Assembly: GCF_002236115.1 (NCBI RefSeq)
Contig: NZ_NIWT01000002.1
Coordinates: 620,001-684,000 of the forward strand
Origin: Pseudomonas jessenii
GTDB lineage: Bacteria > Pseudomonadota > Gammaproteobacteria > Pseudomonadales > Pseudomonadaceae
DNA: 64,000 bases
Direction: 5' to 3'
The position numbers and the translations under genes were made by a program. The notes beneath the pieces are model-generated. The model did not search any database. It saw nothing but the letters and a program-made list of their open reading frames with translations, and was not told the DNA's origin. Below are positions 55,827-64,000 of the stretch, one piece after another (position 1 is the stretch's first letter; the number at the start of each line of letters is the position of its first letter).

Positions 55827-57371
55827 TCACCCCTTCCTTAAGGCCTTTCCAGCAGACATCAGAGCTCCAGCGCCTCTTGCACCAGCGTCCTGCGCTTGAG
55901 CTGCTCCTTTGCTAAGCATGCCGTCGGCAATTGAGCCAACGCTATATCCTGCCCAGCTCATTGCAGCCAAAAACAACATCGGAAGCACGACGAACATTGC
56001 CCCCATCACGTACTCGATCACCTGCGCGGTGACCGTCCCATCCATAAGTCCGGATGTGGGCAGCGACAACAGCACCTGATTGGACACCGAAACCTGGTTG
56101 TACAAGGTATCGAGCATGCTGGAGTCGACCCAGCGGGCCAGTTCCCACCAGAAGCTCAGCATATGCAGTGTGAACAGTGCGAACGTCACCGTCATGACGG
56201 TCTTCAGCTGGTAGGTACTGACCAATAGAATCAGCGGCAAGCTGATGATGACGCCCATGATCAGGAAGGCCTGCACCATTGGCAGAGCGGCGCGTAGCGC
56301 ATTCATCGCCGGGAAGTTACTGAAGGAACCGAGGGCCAAGCCGGTGTTGGTGGCCAGGTTATTGAGCCCCTGATTGATAGAGCCGCCACGAGCGCTAGAG
56401 CCATAGTCCTGGTACACCTGTCCAGGTGACATGGACATCGTTTGCTGGCGCGGGCTGATCAGTTCGCGCAGGGTGGCATCTTCGATCTCGTTGCTCGAAC
56501 GGCCAGTCAACCAACCTTTCAGCTGAGTCAGTAGCGAGGGATCAACCTGCTGGATCAACCGCTCGCGCAAGCCAACACCGCTGTCGCTCCACCACTGCTT
56601 GCAAGTGGGGTAGCCCGCGCCATTCTCCAGCCGCGGCAAGGAAACATCGCGGCTTTCGTCATACGGCCAACTGATTCGCGGTGTGCGTGAACGATCCGTG
56701 TCGTAGTAGCCGGGCGTGTCGAGAAGATAGCTTGAGCCGATCCAGGACGCGTCGTGACTTTGTGCCTTGTCCAACTGCGGACGGTTGGTGAATAGCCGAG
56801 AACGGGAATAGCCATAACAGTCGCGGGTGAAGTCGGCGACTTCCTGCAGCAGTACCTGGCTGTTGATACGCGAGCTGTCGATCTCCATGCGCATCTGCCG
56901 AATATCCGGTGCGCAGGGAATGGCAGCGGTGGCTGCGGCGGTTACCCCTTTACTCAAGGCATGCACCAGAAACCACCAGATCGGTACGTTGGCGGAGCGT
57001 TCGCCGATGGTATTGAAGGTCGTCCCCCAGGCGGTTTCCGCTGGCTTGGCCACACTTACGCCGCAGCGCTGACTCGCTGCATCATCGAACGCCATTGAGG
57101 CGAGGCTCAACGGAAAGACCGGCGCGCAGCCGAACAATACGACGATGTAGGCCAGCCACAACCGGTTCTCGATCCGCGGTACCGAGAGCAGGCCCTTGTT
57201 GCCTTCATCCGCGCCTTGCTGACGGGCCGACAACCATTCCTGCAAGATGATTGCACCAAAGGGCGCGGCGAATAGCCCGGTGTCGGACAGGACACTCCAG
57301 AGGCCGTTATTGATGATCCAGGCCAGCAGAGAGAGGTAAAACTCGAGGTAGCTGTTGGTGCTCATGAGCAT
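55827..57371 (-). CDS. Conjugal transfer TraG-like mating-pair membrane protein
   Basis: A 514-residue inner-membrane protein with an N-terminal helix pair (LEFYLSLLAWIINNGLWSVL), a large periplasmic loop and a cluster of helices near the end (FLIMGVIISLPLILLVSTYQ; GAMFVVLPMLFLAAMSWAGY), then a short Ala/Gly-rich tail. This matches the ICE proteins related to the N-terminal part of F TraG, which act in mating-pair formation. It lies downstream of the TIGR03755-like and 102-residue genes in one transcript. A second ATG two codons in is also possible. Confidence 0.8.
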   Translation of the reverse strand: MLMSTNSYLEFYLSLLAWIINNGLWSVLSDTGLFAAPFGAIILQEWLSARQQGADEGNKGLLSVPRIENRLWLAYIVVLFGCAPVFPLSLASMAFDDAASQRCGVSVAKPAETAWGTTFNTIGERSANVPIWWFLVHALSKGVTAAATAAIPCAPDIRQMRMEIDSSRINSQVLLQEVADFTRDCYGYSRSRLFTNRPQLDKAQSHDASWIGSSYLLDTPGYYDTDRSRTPRISWPYDESRDVSLPRLENGAGYPTCKQWWSDSGVGLRERLIQQVDPSLLTQLKGWLTGRSSNEIEDATLRELISPRQQTMSMSPGQVYQDYGSSARGGSINQGLNNLATNTGLALGSFSNFPAMNALRAALPMVQAFLIMGVIISLPLILLVSTYQLKTVMTVTFALFTLHMLSFWWELARWVDSSMLDTLYNQVSVSNQVLLSLPTSGLMDGTVTAQVIEYVMGAMFVVLPMLFLAAMSWAGYSVGSIADGMLSKGAAQAQDAGARGAGALMSAGKALRKG

Positions 57372-57381
57372 GGTGGTGGCC

Positions 57382-57690
57382 TCACAGTCGGGTGAGTTCG
57401 ACGCAAGTAACGAGCACGAGCCCTAATGCTCCGATGCGCTTCACGCGCAATCGATCCAGGGGTCGATGTCGGTAGCGCTGAAACAGATCCCACCAGAGCG
57501 CAAAGAGGGCGCCGTAGAGCAGGGCACGCCACCCCCGCAGGTAGGGTCGTACGGATTCGAATGCCTGCTGCCAGACCTCGAAACTACCCAGCGCAGTGCG
57601 GCCGATCCAGGCGACCAGTGCAGCGGTCAGGATCATCACTGCGGCAATCCCAAGAGTTGAAAGCAAAGTGAATAGCGGTGAGCGTTTCAT
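57382..57690 (-). CDS. Small ICE membrane protein, 102 residues
   Basis: Two hydrophobic segments (TLLSTLGIAAVMILTAALVA near 8-27 and GALGLVLVTCVELTRL at the end) with a third possible in the middle (GWRALLYGALFALWWDLFQR). It sits between the TIGR03755-like gene (three bases upstream) and traG (ten bases downstream), a constant place in this ICE family, and so is likely a mating-pore part. The role is not known. Confidence 0.7.
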   Translation of the reverse strand: MKRSPLFTLLSTLGIAAVMILTAALVAWIGRTALGSFEVWQQAFESVRPYLRGWRALLYGALFALWWDLFQRYRHRPLDRLRVKRIGALGLVLVTCVELTRL

Positions 57691-57693
57691 GGC

Positions 57694-59076
57694 TCACTTG
57701 CGCCTGCCGTCAGCATCATTGAGTCGACCGGGCTCGGGGTCGCCTTGCTCGACTGTACGCGAAGCATCGGCACCACCCGCATGCCGATCGAGCACAAGGC
57801 TGGCGGTGTTTGTGGCCAGCATCTGCCGGACCTGCAACTCGGTTTGTAGTAGGCGTATTTCGCGCTCTAGAGCGTCGATGTTTTTCGTCAAGGCGGTCTG
57901 GGCCGGCTCGGCGGAAGCGATGTTCGGCTCGTGACTGCCTGCCAGCAGCGTGCGCATTAGTAGCAGTGCCTTGTCGAGCACGCCGGACAAGGCCGTCTCA
58001 CTGGCCAAGCGCCGTGCCAACAGATCTTGGTCGGGATCGTCGCGCAGGGCTTCAACCACACCACGGGTCACCGGCAGCATCGGGCTGGAGGCTTTACTCA
58101 GGTTGCCAGGGGTAGGCGGCAGTGATCCCGACAGCAACCCTTGCAGGGCCTTGAGGCGTTCGCTATAGGCCTCCTGGATCAGCGGCGTTAACCCACTGCC
58201 AGCGGTAGCACGCAGGGTTTCGCAGGTGTCGCAGGTCGCGACTTCGCTCTCGCCCAACACCCGAACGGCCCACTCGGACTCCTCCTGGGGCGAAGCCCAT
58301 GTCTGACAAATAGCCCCTCCCAGGCAATCACTGCTACTGATCGAGGCACTGTCATCCACCGTACGGTTATGCAGCAAGTTGTAGCCTGCTCGCACTACGT
58401 CGGAGGTCACACGGATGGGGGTCTGCCCGCTACCTCCAGCCTTCTGACCGCCGACCCAGGACACCCCGTTGTTGCCGTTATGGGCCTCGGTGTTTTTCAC
58501 CGCGGCCACCGCATCACCGCCAGTTTGCTCCAGATTGCCCTGCATCTCCTGGTTCTTGGCCAGCGCGCCCCAGCCAGCTTGACCGACCTTATCCGCCATC
58601 TTTTCGGCCATGGCCTGGCAGGTCAGCTTGGAACGGTCGAAGTCGATCCGACCTTGCATCACCCCATTACTGAGCAACTCATAGAGACCGGGGTTGGCGC
58701 GCTGGATGATCAGCGCCGGCAGCGACATTACGGCTTGGGTCGCGTTCTGCACGATGCTGCCCATGATCTGCTGGAAACCTTCGGTGACGCCGTTCAGCTG
58801 GTTTTGCAGGGTGTTGGTGAGACTCATGTTTCCGCACATCATGTTCGCCCGCCAGGAGCCGCCGACACCGAGACCGCTGGGTCGGTAGAGCGAGCTCGGT
58901 GAGCCGACTGCCGAGCCGCCACCGATGGTGTACATCACCCGGTCGTCGAGCACTTCGCCTTGAGTGCCCAGGCGGTATTCGCCTTCGGCGGCGCGGGCAT
59001 GAGTGGCCATGGCGAGCAGTCCGTAGAAAACCAGACTCATCGTGCCCAACCAGGGTCGCGCGCGAAGCCGGCTCAT
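57694..59076 (-). CDS. Integrating conjugative element protein, PFL_4711 / TIGR03755 type
   Basis: A 460-residue exported protein with a signal peptide of about 29 residues ending at THARAAEG. It has paired cysteines (one in MMCGNMSL, two in EVATCDTCETLRAT) suited to periplasmic disulfides, and a C-terminal coiled coil (ALEREIRLLQTELQVRQMLA). The layout matches the TIGR03755 family, which occupies the TraH-like place in the mating pore of Pseudomonas-type ICEs. The ATG overlaps the stop of the TIGR03756-like gene. Confidence 0.8.
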   Translation of the reverse strand: MSRLRARPWLGTMSLVFYGLLAMATHARAAEGEYRLGTQGEVLDDRVMYTIGGGSAVGSPSSLYRPSGLGVGGSWRANMMCGNMSLTNTLQNQLNGVTEGFQQIMGSIVQNATQAVMSLPALIIQRANPGLYELLSNGVMQGRIDFDRSKLTCQAMAEKMADKVGQAGWGALAKNQEMQGNLEQTGGDAVAAVKNTEAHNGNNGVSWVGGQKAGGSGQTPIRVTSDVVRAGYNLLHNRTVDDSASISSSDCLGGAICQTWASPQEESEWAVRVLGESEVATCDTCETLRATAGSGLTPLIQEAYSERLKALQGLLSGSLPPTPGNLSKASSPMLPVTRGVVEALRDDPDQDLLARRLASETALSGVLDKALLLMRTLLAGSHEPNIASAEPAQTALTKNIDALEREIRLLQTELQVRQMLATNTASLVLDRHAGGADASRTVEQGDPEPGRLNDADGRRK

Positions 59077-60029
59077 GAAGCACCGCCTTCGAAGTCGATG
59101 CTGAACAGGAAGGTCTGTCCCTCACGTTTGCAGCAGCTATAAGGACGCCACAGCGACCAGGCGTAGCCGCCATCCGCGCTTTGTTCCGGATCGCTGGGGA
59201 AGATGGCGCACGTAGGCTGCACCTGGGGGTAGAGCAATTGCCATTTGTGGGTCGACGCGTCGTTTTCAATGATCGGGCCAGGCGGCCAGTAACCGTCGCG
59301 TTTGGCGGGCGTCAGTGGTACGTACACATGCGGCTGCCAATTGCGGGTAATCACATCGCCGGCCCGTTGCGCCATGACTGCGGCCGCCTTGAAGTCGTCG
59401 GGCTGTACCAGAAATCCCTGCCGAGGATAAACGTTTCCCCACATGTTTCCCGAGGCCTGACTACCGATTTCACGGAGCCCCGGCATGAGCGACTCGGGGT
59501 AAAGACTTTCCGGAATGCCATGGCGCCAGGCCAGTGAGTCCAGGGTACTTAGGTAGTAGGGCATGAACGCAATAGCGCCGCTGGCGCAGGCATAGCCGGA
59601 TTGCGAAGCCAGTTGTGTTGCGGCCCAGCCACCGGGGTGACCGATGCCATCGACGTTCTTGAAGCGGGGTAGGTTGTCGCGCTGGGTGTTCGGCGTGATC
59701 AGGTTACCGCCGCCTTCCGCACCACTGATGGGAGCGGAGAGGGTGGCCATCTCGGTCCAGGGGTTATTGCCCGTGGTGGCGTAGCTCGAGACCACCAACT
59801 CAGGAATGAAATGACGAACCTTGGTCGAGGTTTTGACTGTGCAGCCGAAGGGCGTGCAGAGGAGCCAAAAACAAATGCCGACGACCCTGTAGTCGAGACA
59901 GTTTGGAGATAGCACGGAGGCGGTGATGCTGCCGGTGTCCAGCGCCACGCTTGGGCCGCACGCCAGCAGGACGCTCAGCGCCAAGGGCCGTAGCTTTGTG
60001 GGCGGGACTGACGAGTAGGCAACAGGCAT
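59073..60029 (-). CDS. Integrating conjugative element protein, TIGR03756 type (TraU-like)
   Basis: A 318-residue exported protein, the ICE counterpart of F TraU. The signal peptide ends near PSVALDTG. The mature protein is Cys-rich (GICFWLLCTPFGCTVKTSTK; PYSCCKREGQTFLF), as in TraU, with NNPWTEMATLSAPISGAEGG-type loops. It acts in the periplasm in pilus or mating-pore assembly. Overlaps the TIGR03755-like gene by four bases (ATGA). Confidence 0.82.
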   Translation of the reverse strand: MPVAYSSVPPTKLRPLALSVLLACGPSVALDTGSITASVLSPNCLDYRVVGICFWLLCTPFGCTVKTSTKVRHFIPELVVSSYATTGNNPWTEMATLSAPISGAEGGGNLITPNTQRDNLPRFKNVDGIGHPGGWAATQLASQSGYACASGAIAFMPYYLSTLDSLAWRHGIPESLYPESLMPGLREIGSQASGNMWGNVYPRQGFLVQPDDFKAAAVMAQRAGDVITRNWQPHVYVPLTPAKRDGYWPPGPIIENDASTHKWQLLYPQVQPTCAIFPSDPEQSADGGYAWSLWRPYSCCKREGQTFLFSIDFEGGAS

Positions 60030-60134
60030 GATCCAGGCTCTTGGTGTATGGCCTGGGCAGGTTCGGTTAGGGACTGAAGACTGTCAGTGGAAAAAATGAA
60101 GGTGGATGTATCGGATTTGCGAGACGTGAGACTA

Positions 60135-60389
60135 TTATTTGACGTGAAGGGAGCTGCGCAGGATGTCCGGCTCTGTAAGTAGTTGATCTGCGGTAATTTC
60201 GAAAATATTGGCGAGCTTGCACAGGACTAACAGCGACGGATTGCCCGTGCATCGTTCGATTTGACTGACGTAGGTGCGATCCACCTCGGCCATGAGCGCC
60301 AGCTGCTCTTGGGTGAGGTTTTTCACGCGTCGCATCAAGCGGATGTTTTCCGCCAGCTGCAGACGAAGCTGTTCGTAGTCTTGAGTCAT
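60135..60389 (-). CDS. XRE/Cro-CI-type DNA-binding protein
   Basis: An 84-residue helix-turn-helix protein: LAENIRLMRRVKNLTQEQLA, VDRTYVSQIERCTGNPSLLV and LCKLANIFEITADQLL are the standard Cro/CI words. It has no C-terminal domain, so it probably acts as a simple dimeric repressor. It lies upstream of the TraU-like gene in the same direction and may control the mating-pore genes. Confidence 0.85.
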   Translation of the reverse strand: MTQDYEQLRLQLAENIRLMRRVKNLTQEQLALMAEVDRTYVSQIERCTGNPSLLVLCKLANIFEITADQLLTEPDILRSSLHVK

Positions 60390-60558
60390 GCGCGCAAATT
60401 GCGCCTTGAGGGACTCTCAATCCACGGGATATAGTCTACATTGGCATTGATCTAGGCCGTTTGATGCTCATGCCTGTTATCGAGCGTTCATTTGGCGTCG
60501 TTAAGCTTTTCAAAGTTGTCCCCAACGTCTACCAATAAATCAGACATCTAGGGTGTAT

Positions 60559-60831
60559 ATGGACGAAAACTACATTTCAATTCCGGCGGCGGATGGTTGC
60601 CCAAGTCTTCTGACGCCTTGGGGCAGCGAGTTTGCCCCGATGATCGAACGTGGCGTGCAATGCGCTCAGGCTTGGCTTGATACTCCCGGCGAGATTCCGC
60701 TGTGGTGGGAGCTGGCGCAAACCCGCAAGACCTTTCCTGTCGGTGACTGCCAGGATGCCTTTGAAGCCGGATTCTTGTTGAGGATTCAGCAGCGGCTAAG
60801 CAGTGTGTCACCCAGCCCAAATCAAAGCTGA
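60559..60831 (+). CDS. Hypothetical ICE protein, 90 residues
   Basis: A small soluble protein rich in tryptophan (SLLTPWGSEFAPMIERGVQC; AWLDTPGEIPLWWELAQTRK; FEAGFLLRIQQRL). The start at 60559 has AGGGTG upstream. It is divergent from the XRE gene. The pattern recalls small proteins related to the LasR antiactivator QslA, but I cannot confirm this from sequence alone. Confidence 0.5.
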   Translation: MDENYISIPAADGCPSLLTPWGSEFAPMIERGVQCAQAWLDTPGEIPLWWELAQTRKTFPVGDCQDAFEAGFLLRIQQRLSSVSPSPNQS

Positions 60832-60961
60832 GAAAAACGACGTTTAAGACGCGTTCATACTCATGGCTTGAACGGCTCCTGGCGTTCAGCAAGCGTTTCG
60901 GCTGCTGAAGCCCAATACCAGTGCTCTCGCAGAGTTGGTACTGGGTAATTGCCACCAGCGT

Positions 60962-61234
60962 CTAGTTAACCGCGTCTTTCAGCGACTTACCGGCTTTGAA
61001 ACTAGGCGTCTTCGCGGCTGCGATCTTGATGGTGGCCCCCGTTTGAGGGTTACGGCCGTCGCGCGCTGCACGCGCTTTCACCGCAAAGGTACCGAAACCA
61101 ACCAAGGTGACGTTCTCACCGCTTTGCAACGCAGTGGATATGATGGTTGTGAGGGCTTCCAGCGCGCGTCCGGCAGTGGACTTCGGGAGATCGGCGGAGC
61201 TCGCTATGGCCTCGACGAGATCGTTTTTATTCAT
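60962..61234 (-). CDS. HU-family DNA-binding protein
   Basis: A 90-residue histone-like protein: [40 protein letters not shown] and [12 protein letters not shown] with the DNA-intercalating proline in GRNPQTG. It bends DNA. An element-borne HU may pack the ICE or help recombination or transfer. It sits between the TraC-like gene and the XRE gene, interrupting the mating-pore block. Confidence 0.9.
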   Translation of the reverse strand: MNKNDLVEAIASSADLPKSTAGRALEALTTIISTALQSGENVTLVGFGTFAVKARAARDGRNPQTGATIKIAAAKTPSFKAGKSLKDAVN

Positions 61235-61346
61235 TTATGACTCCTTCTGCTGGCTGAATGGTGACGAGTAATCTACTCAGATAGTTCGGGCATATCCAGC
61301 ACAGGCCTTTTGTAGATGTAACGCTATTTGGGCTTCAAATCGATAC

Positions 61347-64000
61347 TTACGTTCCGATTCCACGGGCCTGATCAATGTGTTCAGCTACCTGAAAAGCCGC
61401 TTCCAACTCCGAGCAGTTGTTGTTTTGCATCAGTGCCCAGCGCTCGGCTTTTTCCTCGGGCTCCGTCATAGCTAGGGCGAGATAAAGACTAGGCGGCACG
61501 GCCCGAAACAGCGTTTCGAGCTTCTTCGATAGCACGACCCCTTCAGTGAATTTACCCGGCTCCTTACTGGCGGAGAGCAGCAAGGCTTTCTGCGCTGGCG
61601 TGAGTTTCTTGAAACGAGCAATCTCTTCGATTTCGGCCGGTGGCATGTTCAAACAAATCCACCACTCGATCATGTTGAGCATGGTCTGCGCGGCAGTGGG
61701 AAAGTCGGCAAGGTTTTGCGTCGCCAGCCAGAACCAAGCGCCGAGCTTGCGCCACATCTTCGTGCCCTTGACCACGAATGGCGCCAGCAGCGGGTTTTTG
61801 GTGATGATATGGCCTTCGTCGGTGACCATGATGATCGGCCGACCCAGATACTGATCACGCTCGGCGAGATTGTTCACGGTGTTCATCAGGCTGATGTAGC
61901 TGATGGACATCTGGGCTTCGTAGCCTTCACGAGCATAGGTGGCCAGGTCGACAATGGTCACATCGCTCTCGGGCCAAGGCGTGCCCTCGCGATCGAACAG
62001 TTCGCCCTCGAAACCCTGGCAAAACAGATCGATGGACTCGCCCATTTCCTGGGCACGCTCGCGACGCTTCTCCGGCAAGTGCGTGTCGGCAGCGACGCGT
62101 AGCAAGGCGTCGCGCACGTCGCGAGTCAGTACCTGGCGACCCGCCGCGACACACGTCTGCGCCGCATCGAGAATGCACTCGCGAATCAGGCTGCGATCGG
62201 CTCGACTCAGGCGGGCTTCTTCCTTGGCCTCGCCACCGGTGATCATCAGGCGAGCGGTGATTTCCAGTTCGCCAAGAACATCGCGTTGGTCTTCGCGACT
62301 TGCTACCGCCTCATCGTCCAGCTCATCAATCGACAGACTCGCGACCTGATCCGGCTGCTCGACTAGGCGCCACGCATCGGCAAAGGGGGCGAGACTGACC
62401 GAGGCGCCAGGTTTCAATTGGACCTTGTTGACTGACAGGCCCAGTGTCGCGAAGTAGTCACCCTGCAAGCCGAATGAGTTGCCGGCCTCGACGATAAACA
62501 GGCGAGGGCGGTACACGGCCATGACCTGCATCAGTAGGGTGACCAGAGTGGCCGACTTGCCGGCGCCGGTGGGGCCGAACAACAGCAGATGACCATTCAT
62601 GGCTCGGTCCAGGCGTGACAGAGGGTCGAAGCTCAGTGGCGAACCACCGCGGTTGAACAAAGTGATGCCTGGGTGACCTGTGCCCGTGCTGCGGCCCCAT
62701 ACCGGAACCAGGTTCGCCAGGTGCTGGGCGAACATCAGGCGCGTGTACCAGTTGCGCGTGTCTCGGGCTGGGTTGTAAGCCATCGGCAACCATCGCAGGT
62801 AGCTGTTGCAGGCGGCGACCTCATCGCTTTCACGTACAGGTTGCAGCCCCGCGCCCAACAGCGCGTTAGCAAGGCTGACGGAGCGCTGGTGCAATTGCTG
62901 TTCATCTTGACCGCGTACGTAGAACGCCAGGGTTCCTCGGTACAGCTTGTGCTGGCGGCCGATGATCGCACGAGCCTCTTCGACATCCTGACGAGTCTGG
63001 GTCGAGGCCAGGTTTTCACCGATCGCTTTGCGCGCCAAGCGGTTCAACTGATCCTCGAGCACATCCTGTGGTTTGACCACCAAGGTCAGACTCATCACCG
63101 TACCTTCGGGTAACTGGTCGAACAAGGCATTCATCGCGTCGCCCTTGCGGGTTTCGCCAGTGAGTTGACCAATCAAGGGCGCCCGGCGCAGCTTATCCAC
63201 CACCATGACCCGATGAGGTTGACCATCGAAATACCAGACTCCGCGTCGCACATCGGAACGAGGCTCATTGAAAAATAGGCGCTCGGCGAAGTCATGATCG
63301 AAGGGCAGTTCCAGCGACTCGCCGTCACCCGACTCCGGAAAGGCCACGCGGCGGTAGAAATCCTCGGGTGCTTCACAGGTGAGCGTGGGTGCAGGATTGA
63401 ACCAGGGCACTAACCAGGCATAAAGACTTCGGCCATCGACTCGCGTCGTTTGCACCCCGCATGCATGCAACGAAGCCGCGATACGTTCGCAAGCCTGATG
63501 CAGGGATTGCACCGGGGTGAGTCCTGTCTCCTCAGCGTCAGACTCAAGCCAGCGATAGACCACCAGGCGCACCCGGCGGTTATTGCCACGCCAGGGCAGG
63601 CGTGTCACCACTTTATCCTCAAACAGACCGCCAGGCTTGGCTATGGCCTTCAGATGATGGCGGCTGAGCGCCAAATATGCCTCGGTGAAGACCGTGCCTC
63701 GTGCTCTATCGTGGATATAGTCGGTGAACCGGGTGAGGTAGGGGGTGAAGTCGTTGTCGTCCTGGCAGAAAAACTGCGCCACCCAAGGCGCTTGATCCAG
63801 CTCATCGAAACTATCCTGCAGGGCATCTTCGAGGGCATCACGAGCCGCCATCAGCCAATCAGGTTCGCGCCCTTCGGTGCCGATGGGCAGTAACTCGAAC
63901 ACCGCACCCACCGAGCGGTTGTCATCGAGTAGAAAACACTGTTCGGTGTCGAGGTATTCCACCCAAGGCAGGTGATCGGTGAAGCTGGGGTTGTGCGCAT
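61347..64000 (-). CDS. Conjugative transfer ATPase (TraC/VirB4-like), 5' end outside window
   Basis: At least 884 residues of the mating-pore motor ATPase of ICEs (TIGR03744-like). The frame is open to the right edge (AHNPSFTDHLPWVEYLDTEQ), so the start is outside. Walker A is LLFGPTGAGKSATLVTLL, Walker B includes IIMVTDEGHIITKNPLLAPF, and a late FWLATQNLADFPTAAQTMLN arginine/glutamine segment is typical. It powers pilus assembly at the inner membrane. Its 3' end faces the HU gene across a 112-base gap. Confidence 0.9.
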   Translation of the reverse strand, partial: AHNPSFTDHLPWVEYLDTEQCFLLDDNRSVGAVFELLPIGTEGREPDWLMAARDALEDALQDSFDELDQAPWVAQFFCQDDNDFTPYLTRFTDYIHDRARGTVFTEAYLALSRHHLKAIAKPGGLFEDKVVTRLPWRGNNRRVRLVVYRWLESDAEETGLTPVQSLHQACERIAASLHACGVQTTRVDGRSLYAWLVPWFNPAPTLTCEAPEDFYRRVAFPESGDGESLELPFDHDFAERLFFNEPRSDVRRGVWYFDGQPHRVMVVDKLRRAPLIGQLTGETRKGDAMNALFDQLPEGTVMSLTLVVKPQDVLEDQLNRLARKAIGENLASTQTRQDVEEARAIIGRQHKLYRGTLAFYVRGQDEQQLHQRSVSLANALLGAGLQPVRESDEVAACNSYLRWLPMAYNPARDTRNWYTRLMFAQHLANLVPVWGRSTGTGHPGITLFNRGGSPLSFDPLSRLDRAMNGHLLLFGPTGAGKSATLVTLLMQVMAVYRPRLFIVEAGNSFGLQGDYFATLGLSVNKVQLKPGASVSLAPFADAWRLVEQPDQVASLSIDELDDEAVASREDQRDVLGELEITARLMITGGEAKEEARLSRADRSLIRECILDAAQTCVAAGRQVLTRDVRDALLRVAADTHLPEKRRERAQEMGESIDLFCQGFEGELFDREGTPWPESDVTIVDLATYAREGYEAQMSISYISLMNTVNNLAERDQYLGRPIIMVTDEGHIITKNPLLAPFVVKGTKMWRKLGAWFWLATQNLADFPTAAQTMLNMIEWWICLNMPPAEIEEIARFKKLTPAQKALLLSASKEPGKFTEGVVLSKKLETLFRAVPPSLYLALAMTEPEEKAERWALMQNNNCSELEAAFQVAEHIDQARGIGT

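Larger units (their letters stand above)
36754..64000. mobile_element. Integrative and conjugative element with defence cargo (right end outside window)
   Basis: From the tRNA-Pro to the right edge the content is that of a Pseudomonas ICE of the MobH / TIGR037xx mating-pore kind: relaxase, ArdC, DUF3742, TraG-like, TIGR03755-like, TIGR03756/TraU-like and TraC-like genes. The first 12 kb carry gene scraps, a group II intron, CBASS and Gabija. No integrase is visible near the tRNA. The exact left edge is inferred from the tRNA end; the matching attachment repeat would lie to the right. Confidence 0.75.

Overview
The window reads as chromosome of a fluorescent Pseudomonas (P. fluorescens group). 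The basis is the thrS-infC-rpmI-rplT-pheS-pheT-ihfA-merR-tRNA-Pro order with Pseudomonas-type proteins, an RsmE-type CsrA protein, DUF1654 and DUF3742 proteins, Pseudomonas-type REP sequences, and an ICE backbone of the kind first described in P. fluorescens. Assignments rest on reading the sequence; no database search was run.

Region by region. 1-8831 is catabolic: L-rhamnonate dehydratase (cut by the left edge), an MFS transporter and a divergent LysR regulator, then a three-subunit periplasmic molybdenum hydroxylase (Moco subunit, 2Fe-2S subunit, tri-heme cytochrome c) with its XdhC maturation factor. 8949-10232 is a PuuB-type FAD oxidase. A tRNA-Val(GAC) at 10416 carries a small decayed island (10480-13240) bounded by two imperfect copies of the tRNA end plus terminator, holding an integrase remnant and a serine-protease lipoprotein. 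13250-19700 is housekeeping: periplasmic carbonic anhydrase, rsmE, a SPOR lipoprotein, a LexA-box-controlled DUF1654-endA pair, periplasmic asparaginase and a FlxA-like protein behind a sigma-28-like promoter. 19700-26900 is a ribose/nucleoside cluster (rbsBACRKD plus a nucleoside hydrolase) behind a LacI-type operator. 27250-36600 holds small proteins, a cold-shock protein and the translation operon.

From the tRNA-Pro(GGG) at 36677 to the right edge lies an integrative and conjugative element (ICE) whose right end is outside the window. Its tRNA-proximal part is a scrap and defence zone: a frameshifted adenine methylase fragment, a broken IS66 transposase split by an apparently complete group II intron (boundaries supported by a 7-bp exon-intron pairing and a 34-nt domain V), a type II CBASS operon (Cap15, CD-NTase, Cap2, Cap3), an in-frame-stopped gene of unknown kind, and a Gabija pair (GajA-GajB). 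Next come a small membrane protein with a winged-helix protein, a MobH relaxase, a PIN-like protein of unknown role (candidate new cargo), an ArdC-type antirestriction protein, DUF3742 and the mating-pore genes (TraG-like, TIGR03755-like, TIGR03756/TraU-like, TraC-like ATPase), with an XRE/HU regulatory insert among them.

How the parts work together: the nucleoside hydrolase would release ribose that RbsD and RbsK feed into metabolism. CBASS and Gabija would protect the host, and so the element, from phage, while ArdC would shield the incoming element from restriction. No integrase gene is visible at the tRNA-Pro side, so if the ICE is mobile its recombinase must lie to the right.
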